A DNA stretch of 64,000 bases, taken from NCBI GenBank assembly GCA_013397845.1, contig VZTG01008555.1, positions 124,001 to 188,000 of the forward strand. Direction: 5' to 3'. Made by a program: the position numbers and the translations under genes. The DNA comes from Melanocharis versteri (Eukaryota > Chordata > Aves > Passeriformes > Melanocharitidae). Numbering within the stretch: position 1 is the stretch's first letter; every line of letters begins with the position of its first letter. The notes below the pieces were generated by a model, which saw only the letters and a program-made list of their open reading frames with translations, made no database searches and was not told the origin of the DNA. This document shows positions 25,901 to 37,900 of the stretch, in pieces.

Positions 25901-28900
25901 GCAGATGTAGGCACAAAACCCAACCTGCTAAGCCAGGACTCTTTGAAACTACTTAACCTCTAGTTCACGTGCCCGACTGGCCTGGAGGTAGGAATCTGCC
26001 TCTTCCAGCTGTTAATCCTGGGAGTTGGGAGTTCAAAGGCAGCTGTACCTGTGCTCTAGTGACAGGATGGCTCACCTGGGGTGGACTTGCAGAGCCAAGG
26101 ACTTGCAGAGGGGGTCAGGATTGTGCCACGTTGGCATCTTCTTCTCTGGAACAGTGCTGGAAAACTGTGCGGGGGACTCTGCACCCTCAGATAGGAGTGG
26201 AATGAGGCAGGGTCCTGGCAAAGAGTCCAATCAGCCTTGGAAAGAGCCAGTAACACTCTCCTCTTAGGAGCAATGCCAGAAATGATCCTGGTTAGACTGG
26301 GCTGTGGCTCATGAGCTGCCCATGGCCTCACTTCCCCCTTTCCTGCCTTTCTGTGCCTGCCTGCAGAGCTTTCCCCACAGGTTCCCCCAGCACAGGATGG
26401 AGCAGTGTTCCTGCCACGCAGCTGCATGGTGAGATGCTGCAGTTCCAGCTCTGCTGGGAGAGCACACAGTGTCATTTTCCAGGGTGTCTGTTTCTGTTCT
26501 CCAGAGGCTCTGCCTGTAGCTCGGCTTTGCTGTTAGTCCTTGACACCAGTGCAAAAGCTTCTGCCTTTTCCCAAGCTGGGAATGCTGCTAAAATCCCAGC
26601 CCAAACAACACAGAGGTGGCGCTGCATAAGAGCAGTGAACGAGTTCTTGTCCGGGATGGGTCGAGAGTAGGAAAAGTGATGTTTTGCTGGTACCAGTTGA
26701 AAGACCCATGTGGCTTCCCACGGGAGCTCCGGCTGACTGTTGGTTCTCCCTGGCCAGGCACCTGTACGGAGGGCTGGGCCAGCTCACAGACGGGGTGCTG
26801 GGGCTGGATGACTTCACCCAGAGCCACCAGTACCGCGTGTGGCCGGGCTATGACTACGTGGGCTGGAGGAACGAGAGCTTCAGCACGGGCGCTGTGGAAA
26901 TGGAGTTCCAGTTTGACCGCCCGCGGAACTTCACCTCCATGAAGGTAACTCAGCGTGCTCCCTCTCCAGGGGGGGACAGGCTTTGGGTCTGGGGGCTTCC
27001 AGGTTGCCCCTTTGGGGCATTGAATGGGTTGGAAGGGATCTTGAAGCTCATCTCGTTCCACCCTCTTCCACAGGCAGGGACACCTTCCACTAGACCAGGT
27101 TGCTCCAAGCTCTGTCCAACCTGGCCTTGAGTCCTCTTCCCAGAGCAGGAGGATACAGGAAGTGCCTGACAGCAGAATTTGAGCAGGAGGTATCCCAAGT
27201 TTTCCAGTGTAGAAAGGTGAAGCAGGTGAGCACTTGCTTCTTCAGAGCTCAGACTCTCCTTCCAGTGTTTGGCTTGGAGGAATAAAAAGCAAACACCTGA
27301 AGCAGTGTTTAGGCAGCTGAGATGGATTTAGGCTATAGGATTTACTGACCCCTGAGGTAAAGGAATGTGGCTGTGCTTCCATTTTGACCAAACATTTCTC
27401 TGGATGCCTGTGCTTGTGCTGTGGGAAATCATTTAAACACACAGGAAAAGCACGAGCTGAACTTTGAGTCTGTAGTAAACAGCAAGATCTTTTAAAAAGG
27501 ATTGGTGGCTTTTCTTGTAGAGATTTCAAATGAAGGAGAACCCACCACATCCTTAAGTAAATTGTTTTGGTGGTTACTTACTCTGGTTTTATTTTGTCTA
27601 TTTTTAACTTGCAACCGTTGGCTTTTTGCCTGCTTTTGCTGGCAAAAATAAGAGTTCTGCCTTCTCAGAAATCTTCTGCTTCTAAACCATGATTAAACCA
27701 CTCTCTTAATCTTTGCTTCAGTAAACAAAGTTGGCAGGAGTTCTCAATGCCTTCCTGGTGAGACCAAAGGTCATTTTTGGAGCTGTCACCCAACCCTTTC
27801 TTTCTTTGCTGATTACTCTTTTGGAGGTACAGGATCTGGATCTGGATGCAGGCTTTCCTTCAAATTGCATAAAAGAATGGTACCAATTTCCTGCTTTTGG
27901 ACGGTTCCTCTTTGTTTGTGAATCTTGTGATGATATTAATCCTCCAAGCCAAGAGAGAGGGAGCCAGTGGTCATCAAGGCTTTGGGATCATGCTAAAAGC
28001 CAGTTCCAAGTTTTTAGTGTCCAGGATAAAAGTCCAGTGTGGAAAGCATCACTTAGATTTTTGTCCCTGAGTTCCCTACCCTGACATGAGTCAGTCCTTG
28101 AGATTATTTTAGGAAACTCCCTCCCTCCCATTTAGTTTATTTTATTGCTGGTGATTCTGCTGTCTCCCTCAGGTCATTGAAAAAACTAGCAAATAATTTT
28201 GATTCAGGAATCCATTCCTCTTAGAAAAACAGAGAAGAATTTGTGCCTTAAAATTTGTAAGACTGACTAGTTGACAATATTTAATCAAATTAACATAATA
28301 CATGAGCCCACACTTCTAACTGGGGACAGATGCCTTCCAAAAAGTCTGTCTTGTAAACACAACCATCCTGATAAACCAAACACATCAGATCACAAAAACA
28401 GCTACTTCATCTAGAATTTAATTAAAAAGCTGTTCTGATTAGCATAAATTAATCTTCATTATTTATGGAATGTTGCCTGTTCCAGCTTTGCATTTCTTTT
28501 GTACAAGCCAGGTGGTCTGTGGATAATTTTTGTATTCTCTTACCTGTTAGCTTTATCCCAGTCCTCTGAGCTTTCCCAGTATCCAAGAAAGTATTAAAAA
28601 TAAATATTAACAACATTGCAAATGCATTGCATAGGTTTGCATGCTGTAAAATTGGACTTTAGTAGGAGATGTTTGCAATAGAAAATGTCTCTGTATCAGT
28701 CCAGGATGGAAACACATCCAACTCCTGTCCAAATATGGCACAAATTGTATATTCCAGGCGTCAGGCTCTCCTGCCTGGTTATGAATGACTGTTTCTCCTT
28801 ATTGAATAATGTTGTCTAAGCTTCATCTGGTCCTAATTATATGCAAAGGCCCTCCTTTTGTCTTTTTGCTGCTCATCAGGCCTGTTGTCCTCATTAGTGC

Positions 28901-31900
28901 TTCACTGCTTTTCACTGCAGGACCTTGCAGAGGCCAAGCAGTTAATAGGGTTCAAGGCTGCAGGTGGTTTGGAAACTGCTGCTGTCCCAGTGGCAAATAC
29001 TCCACAGTCACCAGGAAATGATTCCTGGAGTCGCTGGGGAGGGTTGGGCCACTGTGGCTGTGAGAATGGAGCAGGCTGAGGGATACTGAAGGCGTTAAGA
29101 GTCACCTTATTTCTTCTGGTTCCCGGGCAGTGGCCACAGTGCTGAGATTTTGTGGTCCTGAGCTTCAGGTGTTCGTAACAGAGCTCAGCCTGGTGCTGAG
29201 CCACCCCGAGAGGCTGACAGATGCAGGCTTAGGTGAGGGTTTGCCTGGAACACAGATCCTTGGTTGCCCTTAAGGTGCAACCAGAGCAGGTGGTGGTCAG
29301 GGGAATATCTGCTTGAGTTTGTACCAGTTTGTTGTTTTTGGAAGGAATTCCTTTAGACTGCAGCTGCTAAAAGTTGCTGAATGCTGAAGAAATTTGGGAC
29401 ACAGTTCTCATCTAATGGCAGAGATCAATCATGGTATTTCATAGCTGAAGTTGGTACCTCAAAAGAGGGACCAAGGACAAAGAAATCCCTGGTTTCCCTC
29501 ATGTCGAGAGAAACAGAAGAATCCAAGAGCAGGATTAGGGTCTGGATTCTCCTTGCTCTTCATTGCTTCCCTGTTTCATTACCAAGTGGCTGCTGTGTCA
29601 TTGTTTCCACACTGAGATGGGTTTCTGTGGGGGTTTTGGTGGGTTCAGTAATTCATTTTTCTAACGTGGTTGTTACAGTTCACAAACCCCAGTCTATGGG
29701 CTGTCCACTCAAGCTATTGATCTTTGAGTAATATTTAAGCTGCAGCTTTGTCTATTCTAACTATTATTAATGATCAGATTGTTACCGACAAGTTTCACTG
29801 CAGTCCACCTTTACTATTATTAATGATCAGATTATTAGCTCCAGGGCTTACTCTAATCCATCTTTGACTTGCAGAACAGAACCATGTAGTTCAGATAAAG
29901 TTCAACTTGTGGCCTAACAATTCCAGCTACTTTTGTCAAGCAATTCAAATAATATCAATTTTTTTAACACTAAGAGTTTAGGTGTATTGTTTCTTTCCCT
30001 TCTAAAGTTAAATGTTCAAAGAGAATTGGTCTGCAAGGCTTTAGATTAGTGCAGGGTTTGCTTGATTGATTTTTATATGGGCCTTTTGAAGAGCCTGCCA
30101 GAATCTGAGCGTTGATGTAGCTCTTGCAGGTAAAATTCAGAGCTGTTTCAGAATAGCTTTTTGCATAGGTGTTCTCATTGCACACTGGAACAAGTCACTC
30201 ATTCTGCATTCATACAGGGAGATACTGGGAGTGGAAAATTTTCATGAATTGAACATCCTTGGGGCTTGATTTAGGCGCCAGCAGACCTCTCTGATGGATG
30301 TGTTCTCCTCTTCCCAGGTGCACTGTAACAACATGTTTTCCAAGGGGGTGAAGATTTTCCAGAGGGTGGAGTGTCTGTTCAAACCCCGCCTGATCGCAGA
30401 CTGGGAGCCCGAGCCTGTGGGGGTGGCCACGGTCCTGGATGACAAAAACCCCAGTGCCAGGTTTGTGACCGTCCCGCTGCAGCAGCGCGTGGGCAAGGCC
30501 ATCCTGTGCCGCTTCCACTTCGCCGACACCTGGATGATGATGAGCGAGATCTCCTTCCAGTCAGGTGGGCGCTCCTGCAGTCGGGCAGACCTGGGGCAGC
30601 ACAGGGAGCAGAGGAGCTGGCGTGGGAGTGCAGGACGTGTGGGGTTGGCAGGGGTGTGGCACTGTGGGCTACACCCTGGGGAGGAGGAGGTTGTACAGGC
30701 ACTGAAAGGGCAGTGCAGGGGCTGAAAGGTCCAGTGGATGCTTCTCAGGCTGATACTGATGCACATGAGCAGAAGCACGACCAGGGCAGGCAAAAACTGG
30801 ACTGTAGAGTAGTTGTTCTTTTTGAAACAGATAATAGAATCACAGAATATTCCGAGCTGGAAGGGACCCACCCGGATCATCCAATCCAGCTCCTGGCCCT
30901 GCACAGACACCCCAACAATCCCACTCGGCACATCCCTCCTGGAGCTCTGGCAGCCTCGGGGCCGTGCCCATTCCCTGGGGAGCCTGGGCAGTGCCCAGCA
31001 CCCTCTGGGGGAAGAACTTTTTCCTGATATCCAACCTAACCCTCCCCTGGCACAGCTCCAGCTGTTTCCTTGAGTCCTGTCACTGGTCACCAGAGTGAAG
31101 GGATCAGTACCTGCCTCCACTTCCTCAGCTGCCTGCTGGCTATGAGGTTGATTTTTGCTTCTCTTTACCAAGTATTTTGTTATGAATAATTCAAGTATAT
31201 CTAGAGACGATGAGATCAAGTTTAGCAGATTATTAAAAAATAGAGGCTGACTTTTTTTTCATCAAGTCTTAACTATGACGCAGAAGTCAATGCCATGAGG
31301 TGCTTTAAAAGACTCTGGAAAGAAAAAGGACAAAAGTCTTGGAGAAAACCAGCAGGACTGGCAGGAAAAGAGGTGGCTGTAGCTTTCTACTCCAAGGTCC
31401 CTGATCAACTGTAGTGAGAGGACATTCCTGAGGAAGGAATTCCCTGAGTGCTGCTTGTTGCTTACCTTGCAGACAGCAGCCCCTCCTGTTCCTGGCCTGC
31501 TGCCTGGACCCCAGTCCCCTCCTGCTGGGGTTGGGATTGCAGGGACTGCTGGCAGGAGCAGGGAGGTTTTGTTGGGCTGACACACTCCCTTTCCTTCCCC
31601 AGACATGGAGAGTGTGAATCCCAGTTTCGTTACAGTAGCCACAAGCACCACGGATGTCCTGGAAACCGAGTACAACGTTACTGAGGGCACCTGGGGTAAG
31701 GACTTCTGCCCCTTGGCCGTGCCAAGGGCTCAAGTGTTGGGGAATTTCACAGGAACATCCCAGTTATTGTGGTCTTTCCCTCCATTTCTGGAGATCTGGG
31801 GATGGCCTGATCAGTGCCTTGTGCACAGGGCAGCATGTGGCAGTCCCCTGAGCCTCAGCTGGCCAGGGCTGCCTCAGAGCATGGGCTGGAGACTTGTGTG

Positions 31901-34900
31901 GGGCCAGTGAAACTGTCTGCTCTGGGATGGATCCGCTGCAGGAATCTGTTCTGCTCACAGCAATCTTTGATTGCTGGAGTTCTCTGCACAATTCTTAGCT
32001 TTTTGAGCCTCCAAAATGAGAATTTCTGGTGAGAGCAAAATGTGAACACAGCTGATGTTAATGCTCAGGGAGCTGCCCAAGATATTTTCTATAACAGACT
32101 GCAGGAAGTTGGCTGGCACAGAAAACCTCTGGTGCTTTAACTCCAGATTCTCCTTCTCTGTGATTGCAGGAACCACATCTTCTGTAACCAGCACCTGGAT
32201 AGGGGAGAAGGCAGACGACTCCAACACCTCCATCCTCGTGGGCTGCCTCGTGGCTATTATTCTGCTGCTCCTGATGATTATAATCATCATTCTTTGGAAG
32301 CAATATGTTCAAAAAAGGTTGGAAAAGGTAATACAATGGGGCTATTTTGCAGACACAAGTTCAGAGCTAATCATTAACCCTAATGAGCTCAGAACTATGT
32401 GAGATGCACAGGGTTTCTCCTAGCTCCATGGAGTAGCTAAAGCTGCTCTCACAGCAGGGGAGGATGCCAGCCCTGTCCAAGACATTACTGGAAGTTGCTG
32501 TGATTGCAGCCAAGGCATTACTTAACAGCTGAGCATCGCCCCAGTGTTTTGTTTGGGTTTTTTTATCCCTCTCCTCTGCAGGCCCCACGTCGAATCCTGG
32601 AGGAGGATGCCACTGTTCGCCTCTCCTTCTACAGCTACACCATTGCCAACAACCAGACCCAGATCCACCAGTCAAATCCCACCTATGAACGGGCTTTCCC
32701 ACTGGATTTGGAATATCACCAGCCAGCTACACTGCTCCAAAAGCTTCCAGAGCTCTCCCAAAGTGCGGAGGATTCAGGTAACATCATCAGTCTCCAGAAG
32801 CTGCGTTTATTCTTTTGTTATTTCTGTCAGATTGTAAAATATGCCACTTGTTTACGTTACCATCTTTGACTCCTGTGCAATGCAGTAACCCAGGGACTGA
32901 AGGCAGTATTGTGGAGCACTGGCAGTTTTTGGCATGGAACTGTGACAGCTGGAGCAGCAGCCCCACTAGAGGGTGGTGGCCTTTTACTGTTTGATTTGAA
33001 GACGGTTTATGTATTACCCAGGTCATCTTTTAGCAGCTGGTTTGGGCAGTCAGAGCAATCACACACTGTTTGTGGAGAGCTGCCTGCAGCACTCTTGGGA
33101 GAAGACCTCTAGCACCTTTTCCTGAAAAAAGGGCTCTTTGAAATTCCTGTAGAAAAACCAGAAGGAGATAGAGCTGGGAATTGTCTGTGGAGTCCTGGCT
33201 TCCAGCCCCTGGGGAGTTTTGGACCCACACAGAAGGGAATGTTTCCCACAGTGTTTTGTACTCGGTGAAGGCAGTGCTGGTCAGTGAATGGAAGGGCAGT
33301 GCTGCATTCCTCACACTGACAGGTTGCTAAGATCCAACATTATTCTACACAGGGAGACTGACTGGATTGAGCCCGGATGTGAATTTGAAGCAGAACAAAT
33401 GTTCTGTGTAATACTGACCATATAGGGAGTTGATTCTAAAGCATTATCCCATATTTATGTGAACAAGCTGTAAGAGGGAGAGGAGTTTGCCACCAGAGGA
33501 CATGGGAAATGGAAGCCTCGATCAGTTCTTGTTGCAGGAGGGAATCCAGAGCAAGTTTGACTTTGCAAACAACATCCCTGCATCAGGTAATGGGAACTGA
33601 TTGTACTTGGGATGAATCAGAAACAGAAAATCACTTCAGACTCACCTCCCTGCCTGGACAAGAACTGTAGCTCTCATGACTGGCTAGAACAGGCTGTGTT
33701 GAGCTGGAATTTGCTGGCAGCTCACAGGTATTCCGTGGCTTGTTCTGGTTAAAGCAGAGCAGTGTCTCCCGTGTGGGTGTCCCTCAGTGCGAGGCAGCAG
33801 GTGGCCGAATTCCCAGAGCTGTGGGACTGGGAGGAGTGGAAACTGGGACATACTGGTTCTGAGGAAGCGAGAGTGTGACTCACCTGTCTTTGGCTCCCCT
33901 TAGTGTGCAGTGGGGACTACGCTGAGCCCGACTTGACCAAGTCCACCCCTCACCAAGGCTTCCAGAGCAACGTCCCCCACTACGCCGAGACGGACATCGT
34001 GCACCTGCAGGGAGTGACCGGCAACAACATGTACGCAGTGCCAGCCCTCACCGTGGACTCCCTCACCAAGAAGGACATCTCCGTGGGGGAATTCCCCCGG
34101 CAGCAGCTGCGGCTCAAGGAGAAGCTGGGGGAAGGACAGTTTGGAGAGGTACAGCCATTCTCTGCTGCTTGTCCTCCAGCAGAAAGGAGGTGCCTGGCAG
34201 AGATGAATCTCCTGAGCTGCCTCTCGGTGGGACTGAGGGTTCTGCATTCCAGTGTTTTAGTTAAAATGTGTGTTTGCCCTTGGGGAAAGCTGATATCCCC
34301 CAGGCTGAGCCACTGAGCCCCTGTGCAGCTGTGAGGCTCTGCTTGGTGCCATGGGGGTCTTTATCAATGGATGAACTTGCAAACTTTTTCTGTTTGCTAT
34401 CTATAGCTCTGTTTATTCCCACCTAGGGGTGGGAATTCAGACTTTCACGTCTTCCATGGACATCTCAAATGTAATGGCTGTTGCCCACCTCTAGGCATGT
34501 GGTTTTGGAAACTCTCCACAGTCCAGCTAACACCGATGCTTGCTGTAAAATCAGCTTTCCCAGTCACAGATGGAAGTTCTGGGGGTGCTCTGCACACTGA
34601 CCCAAGCAAAGACAGACACTTCCCAAGCACCGTGGCACCCTCATATTTGCTGTCATTGCTGCTTGCTCAAGCCCCAGTTTGTCAGCAGCCTCAGGCAGAA
34701 TGATGCACACATCTGTCATCTGCCAAGCTTTCCCTTTGCTCCCTGAGCTCCTTTCAAGCTGTCAACATTTTCACCTCGCCTTTTCTTCTCTCCCTGCTTC
34801 ATTTTCACAACATCTGTAGCTCCTTCCTGAGCAGGTCTTTCCCTCTCCTGCTCTCACTTTTCCACTGTCTTTTTTCTTCCCAGCTTTTGTTCACTCACAG

Positions 34901-37900
34901 CCATAAATTCTGCCTCTCTATTACATTTTGGCAAGCACAGCCCTGTTTCCTGCTCTGTCATGTGTCCATCTTTGTGGTTCCTCCATTCCTATACCTCAGC
35001 CCCTTCCCTGCCCCCTCACTTCCCTCTGGCTCACTGTTTTCTGGGAAGGTGCTGACATCCTCAGCCTCCTCACCTGCCTGTCAGTGTAGCCCTTTTTGCT
35101 GTTTCCTGGATCCTGCTCTGTGCTCCAAAAGTGAAACACAGAATTATTTTCTCATTGTTTCGTTTCTGGTTTCTCTTTCCTCTCACGCCTGTCCATCTAA
35201 TAACTGTAATAACTCCTCCTCTGTGTTGATTTGAGATAGTTCTCCCATCCCCATTTTCTTTGGGGATGGATTCAGAGCCTGTTCCTTTCTGTGTGTCACA
35301 GGCTCTTTTGCAAATGCGCTGCACCACGTTTTCCTGTCTCTCCTCACCTCAGTCTTTCCCAAACTGGCCATCACTGTGATCTGCTCCCCTGCTCTGGCTC
35401 TGTGTGCTCCTGGAAACAAGCTCATTGCTTCTTTCAGCTCTCCACTCTTCCTTCCTTTCAGTCTTTTGTCTTCCTTGCTCCCAGCCACCCCTCCCTGGTG
35501 ACACATCACCTCGGAATCACCTGTGCTTAGTACTGTGGGTCTTCCCTGTCCCAGGTCTCGTGACTGCACTTTCCCCACAGCAGATTCATTCTCTGTGGAA
35601 CTGCAGCAGCCTCGTTGTACCTTCGTTCCCGTTCTGCAGGTTTGTCCCATTTTCTCTGCTGTCTTCTCTCCTCACCATGTTTGTGACATAAGTTCTTGCT
35701 GCTCTCTTCATACAAAATTCATGATGCTCCCATTACATTCCCCTCACTGCTGCAAGTCTTTGACTGACACATCCAGTCTGCTCCCCTTTTCCAGTCCTTT
35801 TTCCCATCCACACCCTCAAGTCTGTCTGCTTTCCCCACCCAGTTCTCCATTTGGATGCACATTTTGGTAACTTCTTAAGCAAGTGTCTTGTACCCCCTCT
35901 TGTACAACCCTGGCAGTAATTTTAGGTCTTTAATCATTTTGGAATTTGGAATTGTAGTCATTAGAGTATTTATCTATTTATCTCTGGGTATATGCCCAGG
36001 TAAGGTGTTCATATCCGGGACGCATATGCACACATTTTCTCCTTTTGTTTTCTCTGGAATTACAGGATTTTGGATAACTGGTTGTAGTTCTTGGCTGCTC
36101 CTCAGTGAAGTCTGAGCAGTGCCTCAAGCCAGGCCACAGGATGGTTCTGGGCTCATGTGAGGTGCTTTAGTGCAGAGCAGACACATCCAGGCTCAGGGGC
36201 CTTCCTGAACATCCCCAGTACGTGCTGGGTGAACTGGGCTGCCCCAGGCTGCTGCACCAGTGCAGGAAACCCAGGGTGTTGGGGACACATCTGGCTTTGA
36301 TCCCCGTGTGCTCCTATGTCATGGCTCTGTCCTGGACACGTTTGATCAGGATCTAGGGCCAACCCTTGGGTAATTTCAGATCACAGCTGTGTCACCTTCA
36401 CTAGATCACTCATTTGTTCATTCTGTCAGCAGTGACCACCCCGTGACGTTGTTTTCCTCTGGTTTTCTGCCTGTGTGTGCTCCTACAGCTGCCTCTTCCT
36501 TCTGCCCTGCAGGTGCACCTCTGTGAAGCTGATGGCCTGCTGGAATTCCTGGGAGTCTCATCCTCAGAATTCACTCACCAGCCGGTTCTTGTGGCAGTGA
36601 AAATGCTGAGATCAGATGTCAACAAAACAGCCAGGTCAGTGCACCTGCAGTGCCAAGCAGCTGGGGAGGAAAGCAAATACTCCCCAGGCACAGGTTAACC
36701 CTGGGGGCTGCTGTGGGAGTGTCGTGTGGCTGGTGTATGTTCCGTGTGTCCATGCAAGGAGCAGGACACAGCAGGGAGTGGGGGGTAGGGGAAGCTGGAA
36801 TGTCAGCCTGAAATGCTGCATTAATCCTGTTTGCTGGGAGAGGTCAGTGTTGAACACGAGCCCAGAACCAGTTTCACACCTGTGTGTGCAAAGTGTAAAT
36901 TACTCAGAGCTGAGAACACACCACTTGTGCTGTCCTCAGGCAGAGGAACAGTTCAGGATTCACAGGTGTTTTCTGTTTTGCAAGGAATGATTTCCTGAAG
37001 GAGATCAAGATCATGTCCCGGCTGAAGAACCCGAACATCATCCGGCTGCTGGGTGTGTGCGTGCGGGACGACCCCCTGTGCATGATAACAGAGTACATGG
37101 AGAACGGAGACCTCAACCAGTTCCTGTCTCAGAGGGAGATCTACAGCAAATTTGCCATTTCAAACAACATCCCCTGCGTCACGTAAGAGAAGCTGCCTGT
37201 CTTGTTGGGATAAATCAGCAATACAGAGCTGCCAGTTTTATCTGCTGTGCCTTCCCAGCAGGCACCTTCCTGCAGCCTGGCCACTGCCATGGCACAGGGA
37301 CACCAGTCCTGCTTGGTGTGGGGTTGTTCTTGAGGCCTCTGGAGCTCTGTGTTCCCCTGAAGTGTCCCTGACAGAGCTGTTCTGGTCACAGAGACCATCC
37401 TAGATGTATTTATTGGGGTGGCCATCTGTTTATGCTAGTGGGCTTGCATCAAATATTTCATTAATATGAAAAGCAGTTGCATTACAGCAAGAATTTTGGG
37501 ATGAAAATCAAGAATGTCTCTTAGGCTTTCATGAAGGTTCGTATGTTCTCTGGTGTCCAAAAAATATTACATGAGAGGAGCTGAGTGTGGAGCTTCACTA
37601 AGGAGAAGATTTCATCAGCCAACAGAAGGAGAATATTTGGCAAAGAAAGCCACTTTTTGTCAGCAGTGGCACCTGTCTCCCTCCTCAATGGAAGGATTAA
37701 ATCTGCCATAAAAGCATCTCTGTTACTGCAGAAATGCTTTCCAGAGGAGAGTTGTGTAGGACTAATACATTCTGCTTGAAGAGGAGCCCTGCACTGAGCA
37801 GAAGCTGCAGCATTGCTGAGCCTTCGGCGTGTTCCTCCCCAGAGGATTACATGGATTTGTGGTTCAGGCACGAGGCAGGCAGGCAGAGCCAGCTCTGGTG

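Larger units (their letters stand above)
26945..30317 (+). other. DDR2-like intron 6
   Basis: 3.4-kb intron. It contains a minus CR1 tail near its start, an AT-rich stretch at about 28100-28700, and a 21-bp perfect direct repeat at 29760 and 29813. No exon is recognised. Confidence 0.7.

Noticed and set aside
30242..31219. 325-codon minus-strand frame
   Set aside because: It is antisense to receptor exon 7 and runs through a minus CR1 copy. No splice or homology support.
33495..33587. The intron 10 exon-13 copy as a usable alternative exon
   Set aside because: It lies before exon 11, lacks an acceptor and the 5' half, and exits in a different phase from exon 13.
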